Origin: Confluentibacter flavum
GTDB lineage: Bacteria; Bacteroidota; Bacteroidia; Flavobacteriales; Flavobacteriaceae
Length of the DNA: 64,000 nucleotides
Direction: 5' to 3'
Assembly: GCF_002843175.1 (NCBI RefSeq)
Contig: NZ_PJEO01000056.1
Location: forward strand, 1-64,000
How positions within the stretch are numbered: the first letter of the stretch is position 1; the number at the start of each line of letters is the position of its first letter. Below the pieces are notes generated by a model that saw nothing but the letters and a program-made list of their open reading frames with translations, ran no database searches and was not told where the DNA came from. The translations under genes and the position numbers were made by a program. Of the stretch, positions 30,801 to 38,616 are shown in pieces.

Positions 30801-31968
30801 CCATCCATACATTACCATAATTATCCTCCGCAAAAGATGTTACTTCCTTTCCTGCAATATCATTAGGTTTAACGTTTCCCCAGCCATATGCTTCAAATCT
30901 ATTGGCAGTATTATCAATCATAAATACTCCATGACTAAAAGTCCCAACCCAAATATTGGCCATATCATCAATAAAAATAGAACGTATGTAAGCAGTGGGT
31001 AATGCTTTTTGCTCGTTACTTTGTGGCCCAAAGCGAATTATTTTATTGCTTTTAGTATTAAAATAGTTTAAACCCGAATTTTCCCCACCTAGCCAAATAT
31101 TCCCTTCATTATCTCCATATAAAGCTAAAGTATTACTTGGCCCTTGATGTGTTCCATCATTTGAAATCACTTTTTCAAGAACATATTGTCCATTGTTGTT
31201 TGTTGCTTTTATCAAATCACCATTTAAACCCGAAAGCCAAATATTACCTTTTTGGTCCTCAACGATTGACGAAACTTGGTTTTTTATTTGATGGCCACTA
31301 ATAATATTAGAATGTACAAGAGTTCCATCAGAAGCATTAAAAACGTTAAAACCATCCATGGTACCGCACCAAACCCTATCGCCTGAATATAGTAGACTAG
31401 TAACAAAATGGTCTTTAGAATTTGCTTCAAAGAGTTTGCCTTCCTCTGCATTAGTTAACTTTTTATCTTCAAGATCATAGATGTATAAGCCTCCACCATA
31501 TGTGCCAATCCAAAGCTTTCCATAACTATCAAATACTAGGTTGGTTATATATTCATAATCGAGCCATCCTTTATTATTTGGTATTGAATTAAAATTAATA
31601 AAACTTTCTTTTTCCCTATCATACTTACACAATCCTACAGCCGTTCCTATCCATAGTTCATGGTTAGGACTTTCCGCAATGATGTTTATATTATTGTGCG
31701 ATATACTTGTACTATCCTGGGGGTCATGTTCATACCGAAATACATTAGAGCCATCATAGCGCATTAAACCCACTTTTGTGCCAAACCACATAAAGCCTTT
31801 ACTATCTTTAAAGATGGAACTGATATAAGCGTTTGATAAAATATCAGGTGCCACCGGAATAAATGCAGTATTCTGTGATTGACCACTTGCCTTTATGGCA
31901 AAAAGGTTTACAGCCAAAAATAGACCAAGGACTAAAAATTGTCGTTTAAAATTTGAAGTTAAAATCAT
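27817..31968 (-). CDS. Hybrid two-component system sensor/regulator (HTCS)
   Basis: 1383 residues combining sensor and transcription factor. Signal peptide 1-29; two seven-bladed propellers of Reg_prop repeats (about 45-700, recurrent DNLWIGT-type motifs); Y_Y_Y domain about 745-805; membrane helix near 815-840; HisKA with H864 in ISHEFRTPL; HATPase with NLLSNAFKF and VTDTGIGI; receiver with D1181 in LIVSDIAMP; and a C-terminal AraC-type HTH about 1280-1383. HTCS proteins bind an oligosaccharide in the periplasm and activate the adjacent polysaccharide utilization locus. Lying directly upstream of xusA, this is the probable xylan sensor. Confidence 0.94.
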   Translation of the reverse strand: MILTSNFKRQFLVLGLFLAVNLFAIKASGQSQNTAFIPVAPDILSNAYISSIFKDSKGFMWFGTKVGLMRYDGSNVFRYEHDPQDSTSISHNNINIIAESPNHELWIGTAVGLCKYDREKESFINFNSIPNNKGWLDYEYITNLVFDSYGKLWIGTYGGGLYIYDLEDKKLTNAEEGKLFEANSKDHFVTSLLYSGDRVWCGTMDGFNVFNASDGTLVHSNIISGHQIKNQVSSIVEDQKGNIWLSGLNGDLIKATNNNGQYVLEKVISNDGTHQGPSNTLALYGDNEGNIWLGGENSGLNYFNTKSNKIIRFGPQSNEQKALPTAYIRSIFIDDMANIWVGTFSHGVFMIDNTANRFEAYGWGNVKPNDIAGKEVTSFAEDNYGNVWMACNSMGLIRLDVKTNKLNYYEGIKGKFASIKITSMVFDASNNLWISTGEGLYKLRTETKAVKKYSLISKGFGDNKPSVLFEDRKGIVWAGTYGSGLFYHNKETDEFVSLKEEQQTNSISNISFISSLAEDSKGSLWVGTLYGLYELTRLNNHSFNYNVFYQNKYNPNGLNSNVIQSLVVDAEDNLWIGTADSGLNMKKKGDDFFKSFRKKDGLAGDMIRGLVTDASDNLWISSNMGLAKFNPETTSFKKYTKSDGLLSNSFLDNASLATSKGKLFFGNNKGMNVFYPDSISITPSIPKMYFTDLKINNKHVGIDEPNSPLDKPIGLTQNIELSYEQRSFTLNFAAINFEPSYTYDYCYMLEGFDKEWICIGSGTSASYTNIDPGNYVFLVKVLSQGESMDVSPLSLGITIKPIIWLTWWAKLFYLVLIGSIIFFFVNLRIERIKIRNQLAVEKLAREKDHELLESKTQFFTNISHEFRTPLSLIAMPLEKLMGMEELPKSVKKGLKTIQNSSGKMLRLINELMDFSKMESAKLGLSVQERELVSFIKGLASSFYDLAEKKNISFEVNTTESHINGWFDHDKLEKVLINLLSNAFKFTPHEGRIRLLIDLRHKVGENANQTRFIEIQVTDTGIGIPENELPLIFDKFYQATSTSKIDNSGTGIGLSLTKGLIKLHRGSIKVESKFGDKTSFIIQIPIDKQSYFDNEIIENPIPLGSKQVAIIDQQDYIEEEHSHEATDIDRSKSAILIVEDNDELRNYLAMELGNYFTVIEAINGKQGYEKALEAGPDLIVSDIAMPVKTGTEFCNDIKSNLETSHIPFILLTAKTSIDDQVLGIGFGADVYITKPFSIRFLIAQVNQIIDSRQKLYAQFSQNVYLMPNMVAKNDIDKAFLQKAIDYIVENIQDSEIGVTQMAEVFNLSHKQIYRKIKALTGKSVVGFIRIVRVKEALKLMEAQNYTLKEIAYMTGFNSASYFTTSFKEEYGRAPSEFLDQRFLD

Positions 31969-32220
31969 ACTGAAACTAATATAGCAAAATTAAAAACAAA
32001 AAGTCAACATATTATTTTATTATATCTCGGCAATCAGAATTAATATGTCACATCTCTATATCCAATTTAGAACTAAAATTAAAATAACTTTCTTACAGGA
32101 GTTTAAATTTTAAAATAATCGCAATATGCTAAATAGTAAGTTTAAGATCGAGCCTTATTTCAGGACGTGACAATAAAGGAAAGCAAATAATTACCTACCT
32201 TGTAGTTTTCATTTCCTTAT

Positions 32221-34647
32221 ATGAAATCATTCAAACATAAAATCACCTTTAAAGTTTTAATAGGCTATATCATTCTAGGGATTTTAGCCACTATTTCTGG
32301 AACCTTAGTGCTTTCTGAAATAAGAACATTTACCGAACTGCAACACCAAGATATTTCAGATAGAAACAACATTGTAAAAGTAGGCAGCCTTATTGCCGAT
32401 ATTTATAAAAACGAGAGTTTAGCAAGAGCTGCCATAGAGTTAAATTCCACGGCACAATTCAATGAGTACGTTAGCGAAAACAAAGAATTATTATTAAAAA
32501 TCGATTCCCTGAATGCCATTTCCAACAATAGTTCCCAAGAAATTATTTTAGACAGTATTAAATTATTTATTAATGAAAAACTTCAAAATATCACCGATTT
32601 AAAAAATCTAAAACTTAACGACAATTCGGATGCATCTATAAATACGGCCATCAATAAATTAAGTTCCATTGATGCACTTTTAGGAAAAGTCACCATTGAA
32701 GATCTTGTAGAATACCCTGGACAGTTAAGTAAGGAAACACGTGGCAAATTTGAGGAGTATGTTAAAATACTCAATAAATATAATCCATTGGATTCCATTA
32801 ATAATATTGGTCGGAAACAGATTGATTCTGTAATATCCATTTCCAAAAACATGTTAAGGGAAGCACAAAAGGAAACCAACAAACAACGAATATCACTACA
32901 AAATAAAGAACGCGAACTCATTGAAAATGATTTGACGATTTCCAGAAAATTACGGGAATTGTTAAATAATTTAGAAAGAGATATTATTCTTTACACCAAT
33001 AATATTAACAAGCAAAGGGAAGAAACACTTGGACAAAGCAAGCATATCATTCTGTATGCCGCGGTAATTAGTTTTATTATCATTATTATTTTTTCAATCA
33101 TCATTTTAAATGATTTTTGGAAAAATCAGCGCTATCGTAAACAATTGGAACTGGCCAACAAAAAAACGTCTTCACTTTTAAAAAGCAGGGAACAACTAAT
33201 TTCTATGGTCAGTCATGACTTGAGAACTCCTTTAAGCACCATTACGGGTTATGGCGAATTATTGCAAAAATCCATACACAGCACCAAAGAAGCAAATTAT
33301 GTTGAACACATCCGGAATGCTTCAACTTATATGGGACAATTAGTTGATGATCTTTTAGAATTTTCAAAACTTGAAAACAACAACATATCTATTGAATCCA
33401 TCCCTTTCGATTTAGAAAATCTTATAAACGACATTATTATTAATGCTAAAAATATTTCACAAGATAAACCCATAAACTTCATTATAAAACATAATAATAC
33501 CATAAATAACCCCATTATTAGTGATCCTTTTAGGATGAAACAAATTTTATATAATTTAGTTACAAATGCCTGTAAATTCACTAATGAAGGAACCATAACT
33601 ATTGAAAGCCTTTTAAATAATGAAAACAATAAAAACATCTTACAAGTTTCTATAAGCGATACTGGAATAGGCATCAGTAAGGATCAACAAAAAAATATTT
33701 TTAAAGCTTTTACACAAGGACACGGCGCTAAAGAAAATAATCAAAACGGGTTTGGCCTAGGATTAACGATATCTAAAAAACTTGCGGAATTATTGGGTGG
33801 CACCTTAACTTTAGAGAGCGAATTGGGCAAAGGAAGTACCTTTTTTTTAAAAATCCCCACAAAACTTTCCAACAAACCATTAGCAATAAAAAAACCTCTT
33901 GAAACTGAACCAGGTTTTAAACTAAAAGCAATAGTTGTTGAAGACGATGCGTCCATACGGCTACTTCTTATTGATCTTTTAAAACAATATGGTATTGAAG
34001 CTTATGTGTTCGAAAATGCCCAAAAAGCATTGGATGCTATTCCCGAAATACACTACGATCTGGTTTTAACCGATATTCAACTCCCAAAAATGAATGGCAT
34101 CCATTTTATGGAAATACTTAAAAAACAAGTTGGGTACAATAATCAACCCATCATTGCCATGACCGGAAGATCAAATTTACCTATAGAAGATTATATCAAT
34201 AGTGGTTTTTCAGCCGTGTTGATTAAGCCTTTTAATACCCCCAAACTCGAAAATATTTTAAAACAATTTTTTGGCTCAAGCTTCAATAAAGTTAATAGAG
34301 AAACCATAAGTAGCGAAGAAAAAAAAACAAATGGCTTCAGCCTAGTATCATTAGGATCTTTTTTTAATAATGATGTTGCTCCAATAAAAAAGACATTAGG
34401 TGTTTTTTTAGAAGACACTAAAAAAAACGTGTTATTGTTAAAGCAAGCCAAAGAAGATAATGATATACATACCATTAACAATATTACCCATAAAATGCTT
34501 AGTATGTTTAAACTATTAGAAGTAAAAAAAGTTATTCCATTTCTTGAAACGTTTGAAACCAGTAAAACTATAAATGATGAGCGTTTTATCGAGTTTGAAA
34601 ACACTTTAAATGACTTTATAACATCATTGGAAGCCCATATTAACTAA
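32221..34647 (+). CDS. Membrane hybrid histidine kinase with receiver and HPt domains
   Basis: 808 residues. Membrane segments at about 10-32 and 274-297 bound a mostly helical periplasmic sensor of about 240 residues. A short linker leads to HisKA with H332 in MVSHDLRTPL, HATPase (NLVTNACKF, ISDTGIGI, GLGLTISKK), a receiver with D618 in LVLTDIQLP, and a C-terminal helical HPt-like domain with H757 in NITHKMLSMF. The full phosphorelay His-Asp-His is therefore in one protein, and the final acceptor is probably the sigma54-type regulator encoded convergently. Both genes end in the same TTAACTAA octamer. Confidence 0.9.
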   Translation: MKSFKHKITFKVLIGYIILGILATISGTLVLSEIRTFTELQHQDISDRNNIVKVGSLIADIYKNESLARAAIELNSTAQFNEYVSENKELLLKIDSLNAISNNSSQEIILDSIKLFINEKLQNITDLKNLKLNDNSDASINTAINKLSSIDALLGKVTIEDLVEYPGQLSKETRGKFEEYVKILNKYNPLDSINNIGRKQIDSVISISKNMLREAQKETNKQRISLQNKERELIENDLTISRKLRELLNNLERDIILYTNNINKQREETLGQSKHIILYAAVISFIIIIIFSIIILNDFWKNQRYRKQLELANKKTSSLLKSREQLISMVSHDLRTPLSTITGYGELLQKSIHSTKEANYVEHIRNASTYMGQLVDDLLEFSKLENNNISIESIPFDLENLINDIIINAKNISQDKPINFIIKHNNTINNPIISDPFRMKQILYNLVTNACKFTNEGTITIESLLNNENNKNILQVSISDTGIGISKDQQKNIFKAFTQGHGAKENNQNGFGLGLTISKKLAELLGGTLTLESELGKGSTFFLKIPTKLSNKPLAIKKPLETEPGFKLKAIVVEDDASIRLLLIDLLKQYGIEAYVFENAQKALDAIPEIHYDLVLTDIQLPKMNGIHFMEILKKQVGYNNQPIIAMTGRSNLPIEDYINSGFSAVLIKPFNTPKLENILKQFFGSSFNKVNRETISSEEKKTNGFSLVSLGSFFNNDVAPIKKTLGVFLEDTKKNVLLLKQAKEDNDIHTINNITHKMLSMFKLLEVKKVIPFLETFETSKTINDERFIEFENTLNDFITSLEAHIN

Positions 34648-35989
34648 GACTGTATTCTTTGATTTTGTTATAAAGTGTCTTTCTGGTAATATGTAATAAT
34701 TCGGCCGCTTTTGTTTTATTGTTACCAACTTCTTGCAAAGCGCTTATAATAAGTTCTTTTTCATTTTTTTTGGCCGAAAATTTATTGGATGGAACACTAT
34801 TCTTGTTTGAGTTAACCAATTCATCTGGTAAGACATTTTTGTGTATAACATCTGTCTGGGTTAATAAGGTCGCCCTTTTAATAACATTGGATAGTTCCCG
34901 TAAATTTCCGGGCCAATTGTAACTTTGAAAAAGGGTCAATACATCCTTTGAAAACCCTACAATGGATTTTTTTAGCTGTTTATTGGCTTTTTCCAAAAAG
35001 AAATCAGCATACAGAATCAAATCATCATTTCTATCCTTTAGGTTAGGAACTTTTATGGAAAACTCATTTAAACGGTGGTACAAGTCTTCACGAAAATCCC
35101 CTTTATCAACCGCATGTAATAAATCTTCATTGGTCGCTGTAATTAACCGTATATCAACAAAAACCTCATCATTACTTCCTATGGGTTTTACCTTTCTTTC
35201 TTGTAATGCCCGTAATAATTGTACTTGGTTTTCATAAGTTAAATTACCTACTTCATCTAAAAAAAGCGTACCCCCATTAGCTGCCTCAAAATGTCCAATT
35301 TTATCATCTATGGCACCTGTGAACGACCCTTTTTTATGTCCGAAAAATTCACTCGAAGCAATCTCCTTTGGAATAGCCCCACAATCAACTGCAATAAATG
35401 GTTTATCTTTTCGTAAACTTTTCAAATGAATGTTTTTAGCTACCACTTCCTTTCCTGTACCGCTCTCGCCTGTTATTAATACCGACATATCAGTAGGCGC
35501 TACCAAATGAATGTATTCTTTCAGGGTTTTTGAAGCTGCACTAATACCTTCAACAAAATCCGTACTTGCATGGCTATTATCTTTTTTAGAACTAATTTTT
35601 GAAACAATAGTGTCCCTCGTGTCTGTTTTTTTTACATCCAAAGCATTGCTGATAACTTCTAGAACTTCATCTGGATTGAAAGGTTTTGAAATATAGTCGA
35701 ACGCGCCCTGCTTCATTGCCTGCACCGCTGTCGATACCTCGGCATAACTGGTCATTAAAACTACAGGAATATTATTCTTGCTGTTTTTTATTTCCTTTAA
35801 CAGGCTTATACCATCACCATCAGGAAGTCTTAAATCGGTAAAGACCAAATCATAATTTTGCTTTTTTAATAGCGTGAGGGCATTTTTAATATTATAACTT
35901 AAATCGACTTCATATTTATGGCGCTCTAGAAAATGCTTTAACATTTCTGAAAACGTAACATCATCTTCTATCAAAAGGATATATTTCAT
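34640..35989 (-). CDS. NtrC-family sigma54-dependent response regulator
   Basis: 449 residues: receiver (D52 in LVFTDLRLP, K102 in YISKPF); AAA+ domain with Walker A GESGTGKE (174-181), the sigma54-contacting loop GSFTGA (221-226; the usual GAFTGA has Ala at position 2) and Walker B LFLDE ending at 246; and a Fis-type HTH at the C-terminus (NNKTKAAELLHITRKTLYNKIKEY). It would activate sigma54 promoters when phosphorylated, probably by the hybrid kinase next door. A matching -24/-12 element lies upstream of the small secreted protein gene 0.5 kb away (36521-36535). Confidence 0.93.
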   Translation of the reverse strand: MKYILLIEDDVTFSEMLKHFLERHKYEVDLSYNIKNALTLLKKQNYDLVFTDLRLPDGDGISLLKEIKNSKNNIPVVLMTSYAEVSTAVQAMKQGAFDYISKPFNPDEVLEVISNALDVKKTDTRDTIVSKISSKKDNSHASTDFVEGISAASKTLKEYIHLVAPTDMSVLITGESGTGKEVVAKNIHLKSLRKDKPFIAVDCGAIPKEIASSEFFGHKKGSFTGAIDDKIGHFEAANGGTLFLDEVGNLTYENQVQLLRALQERKVKPIGSNDEVFVDIRLITATNEDLLHAVDKGDFREDLYHRLNEFSIKVPNLKDRNDDLILYADFFLEKANKQLKKSIVGFSKDVLTLFQSYNWPGNLRELSNVIKRATLLTQTDVIHKNVLPDELVNSNKNSVPSNKFSAKKNEKELIISALQEVGNNKTKAAELLHITRKTLYNKIKEYSLS

Positions 35990-36051
35990 GAGACTGAGGA
36001 GCTTCTTACAAAAATATTAAGATAAGATGATTATATATATAAAAAAAGCAT

Positions 36052-36087
36052 AAAAAAAGGACGCTTTTAATTAAAAACGTCCTTTTT
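36052..36087. terminator. Bidirectional-looking intrinsic terminator
   Basis: A7-GGACG (36052-36063) pairs with CGTCC-T6 (36078-36086), and the intervening TTTTAATTAAAA is itself self-complementary, so nearly the whole 34 nt can form one stem. It ends transcription of the small secreted protein gene whose stop is at 36128. Confidence 0.8.
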
Positions 36088-36127
36088 TCAAAAAATGAGT
36101 TTATGGATATACTCTTGGATACTAATG

Positions 36128-36475
36128 TTATTCTAAAGTACTAGTGCTAGTAACTTTCTTATTAGCATCTTTAATAGCTGATTCTTCCAACCAGTTACCA
36201 TCTTTATCTGCATATACAGTACTAGTACTTCCATCAATGGTAAGCTCTAGTTTGTATTGCTCGCTAGTGTTTACATAAGCTTTGCTAATGCTAGCTGTTG
36301 TAAAATCGCTTTTTACAGCACTTGTAATTGCTTCTGGTAATTTATCTAAAGCAACTTCTGTGAATTCTTCATTCATTACAATGCTAGTAGATTCCAATGG
36401 TAAATTGTTGTTAGGTAATGCAAATGTTGAAACACCACCCGCTAAAATTGCTACTGTTAAGATTAACTTTTTCAT
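36128..36475 (-). CDS. Small secreted PepSY-like protein
   Basis: 115 residues with a clear signal peptide (1-19, MKKLILTVAILAGGVSTFA) and a mature part of about 95 residues. The mature sequence LPEAITSAVKSDFTTASISKAYVNTSEQYKLELTIDG...VYADKDGNW has the helix-then-strands pattern of PepSY-like periplasmic domains. I infer that family from pattern only. No lipobox is present. A near-consensus sigma54 promoter lies 46 bp upstream and its own terminator downstream, so it is a single-gene unit likely controlled by the neighbouring NtrC-type regulator; related small proteins are often abundant envelope stress or surface-response products. Confidence 0.7.
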   Translation of the reverse strand: MKKLILTVAILAGGVSTFALPNNNLPLESTSIVMNEEFTEVALDKLPEAITSAVKSDFTTASISKAYVNTSEQYKLELTIDGSTSTVYADKDGNWLEESAIKDANKKVTSTSTLE

Positions 36476-36520
36476 AATTTTTATTGTTTAAGTTTATTAT
36501 TTATTTACAATTAGAATAAA

Positions 36521-36535
36521 GAAATAAACATGCCA
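36521..36535 (-). promoter_or_regulatory. Candidate sigma54 (-24/-12) promoter
   Basis: Reads TGGCATGTTTATTTC on the minus strand. Against TGGCACG-N4-TTGC it differs at one base in each box, with the correct spacing. It lies 46 bp upstream of the small secreted protein start, next to a gene for a sigma54 activator. Confidence 0.55.
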
Positions 36536-36629
36536 TGAATGAAGTACAGGCGAATAAAACTCTCAATATACTGTTTATCAGTAATTTGAATTCTTTTTCA
36601 GTTTTTACTTTATAGATATGAGATGTATA

Positions 36630-36674
36630 AAAATGTGTAATTAAGGAAAACGTTGAGTAAAAATTACACGTTTT
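36630..36674. repeat. 13-bp inverted repeat between divergent units
   Basis: AAAATGTGTAATT (36630-36642) and AATTACACGTTTT (36662-36674), 12 of 13 positions complementary, with a 19-nt spacer and centres 32 bp apart. It lies about 120-165 bp upstream of the presumed sigma54 start site, the usual distance for an enhancer site, and about 110 bp upstream of the uxaC-side promoter box. It could equally be a plus-strand hairpin. Confidence 0.4.
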
Positions 36675-36781
36675 TAGTTGGATTAAAAATAAAGAGCCCT
36701 TTTTAAATTCTATAGAAACGTAACATCAAAATGAATTAGTTCAAAAGTCCATAAATTTAATGTAGTTAATAAAGAAGACCT

Positions 36782-36789
36782 TATATTTG
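36782..36789 (+). promoter_or_regulatory. Candidate -7 box for the uronate operon
   Basis: TATATTTG matches the Bacteroidota TAnnTTTG box. No good TTG -33 element lies at the usual distance, so support is moderate. It would drive the SDR remnant and uxaC-exuT-uxaB-uxaA. Confidence 0.4.
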
Positions 36790-36820
36790 TAATTCTAAAG
36801 ATAGAAACTAAGATGGATAA

Positions 36821-37150
36821 TATGGACATAATAGAAATTATCCAGCAGCAAAGAAAGGCTTGAAAATGTTAGCTCAAAATATGGCAACTGAATGTTCCAA
36901 AAATAACATTCAAATAAATACTATTGATTCTGTATATTTTGCAACCGCAAAAACAGGACCTATTCATGTTGGCCGACATCCTTTTAATTATTTTATAATA
37001 AATAGAACGCCAACTTCGAAATGGGAAAACCATGATGATTTAGCCGAAACTGTCATTTTTTTATCTTCAAAGGCTGACGGTTTTTTTAAAGACCCTATAT
37101 TATATGTGGAGGGAAGACTTTTAGCCACTATAGGAATGCCTTCAAAATAG
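36821..37150 (+). pseudogene. Truncated short-chain dehydrogenase (C-terminal half only)
   Basis: The open stretch after an in-frame TAA at 36818 encodes YGHNRNYPAAKKGLKMLAQNMATE..., which aligns with the SDR catalytic Y-x3-K segment (YPAAK) and the following helix. The C-terminus WENHDDLAETVIFLSS...LYVEGRLLATIG corresponds to the end of gluconate 5-dehydrogenase/SDR-type fructuronate reductase-like enzymes. The N-terminal Rossmann half with the cofactor glycine motif is absent and the 340 bp upstream holds no trace of it. Residues after INTI (DSVYFATA) depart from the usual PGYF-T. A short product could start at TTG 36860, but an active enzyme is unlikely. Its place in front of uxaC suggests a lost uronate reductase. 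Confidence 0.75.
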
Positions 37151-37173
37151 AATTAATATTTTATAAAAATATA

Positions 37174-38574
37174 ATGAGCACAAAATTTATTCACGACAAC
37201 TTCTTGCTAGAAAACAAGTATGCCGAAGAATTATACCATGATTATTCGAAAAACCTACCGATTATAGATTATCATAATCACTTACCACCACAACAAATAG
37301 CCGAGGATAAAACCTTTGAAAATATTACTGATGTTTGGATAAACGGCGATCACTACAAATGGCGCGCCATGCGTACTTTAGGTATTAAGGAAGCATTTAT
37401 TACTGGAACCGCATCAGATAAAGATAAATTTTTGAATTGGGCAAAAACGGTGCCTTATACCATGCGTAATCCATTATACCATTGGACACATTTAGAATTA
37501 GCACGATATTTCGATATCTACGATTTGCTAAACGAGTCTTCTGCAGAAAAAATATATCAAACAACGTATGAAAAACTACATTCTGGAGATTTTACTTGTC
37601 GGCAATTACTAAAAAAAGGGAATGTTGAATTTGTTTGCACCACGGAAGACCCAATTGATAATTTACAATACCATCAACAATTAGCCAAAAGTGATTTTTC
37701 AGTCAAAGTCAGTACCGCTTTTAGACCAGATAAAGCCATTTTAATTTCTAACGATGGCTATAATGAATACATAAATACCTTAGGAAATGTTGTAGGTACG
37801 GCTATTAATAATTATTCCGATTTGTGTGATGCCATAAAGAATAGAATCGACTTTTTCCATAAAAATGGCTGTAGAATTTGCGACCACGGGTTGAGCCATT
37901 TGTATTATGAAAACTTCACCGAAAATGAAATTAATGCTATATTCAAAAAGAAACGAGATCATAAAGACATAAGTAACGAAGAAGCTTCAAAATTCCAAAG
38001 TGCCATTTTATTGTTTTTATGTGAAACATATCATGAATATGGTTGGATACAACAATTCCATATAGGCGCATTAAGAAATAACAATACGCGTATGCATAAC
38101 ATTTTAGGACCAGATACTGGATGGGATTCTATTGGCGATTATCCGCAAGCTCAAAAATTGTCCGCCTTTTTAAATGCCTTGGATAGTAAAGATAAATTGT
38201 GTAAAACCATTATTTATAATTTAAACCCCGCTGATAATGAAGTCATGGCAACCATGATAGGCAACTTTAATGACGGCAGCGTTAAAGGCAAAGTACAGTG
38301 GGGCTCTGGTTGGTGGTTTTTAGATCAAAAAGATGGTATGACCAAACAAATAAATACGCTTTCCAGTATGGGGTTAATCAGTTGTTTTATTGGTATGCTA
38401 ACAGATTCCCGTAGTTTCTTATCGTTCCCAAGACACGAATATTTTAGACGGATCCTTTGTAATCTTTTAGGTGGAGAAATAAAGAAAGGCGAATTACCAA
38501 ATGATATGGAATGGATAGGCAAATTGGTTTCAGATATCAGTTACCATAATGCTAAACAGTACTTAGAATTATAA
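37174..38574 (+). CDS. uxaC: Uronate isomerase
   Basis: 466 residues, full length for UxaC. Metal-binding YHNHLPP near residue 33, then ITDVWINGDHYKWRAMRTLGI, and CDHGLSHLYY and QFHIGALRNNN in the barrel, are the family's signature segments. It converts D-galacturonate to D-tagaturonate and D-glucuronate to D-fructuronate in the cytoplasm. It begins 23 bp after the SDR remnant and is followed by the transporter gene after 42 bp, so it heads the working part of the uronate operon. Confidence 0.96.
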   Translation: MSTKFIHDNFLLENKYAEELYHDYSKNLPIIDYHNHLPPQQIAEDKTFENITDVWINGDHYKWRAMRTLGIKEAFITGTASDKDKFLNWAKTVPYTMRNPLYHWTHLELARYFDIYDLLNESSAEKIYQTTYEKLHSGDFTCRQLLKKGNVEFVCTTEDPIDNLQYHQQLAKSDFSVKVSTAFRPDKAILISNDGYNEYINTLGNVVGTAINNYSDLCDAIKNRIDFFHKNGCRICDHGLSHLYYENFTENEINAIFKKKRDHKDISNEEASKFQSAILLFLCETYHEYGWIQQFHIGALRNNNTRMHNILGPDTGWDSIGDYPQAQKLSAFLNALDSKDKLCKTIIYNLNPADNEVMATMIGNFNDGSVKGKVQWGSGWWFLDQKDGMTKQINTLSSMGLISCFIGMLTDSRSFLSFPRHEYFRRILCNLLGGEIKKGELPNDMEWIGKLVSDISYHNAKQYLEL

Positions 38575-38616
38575 ATTTTATATTTACCAACAAACACCTA
38601 TATAAACTAAATAATT

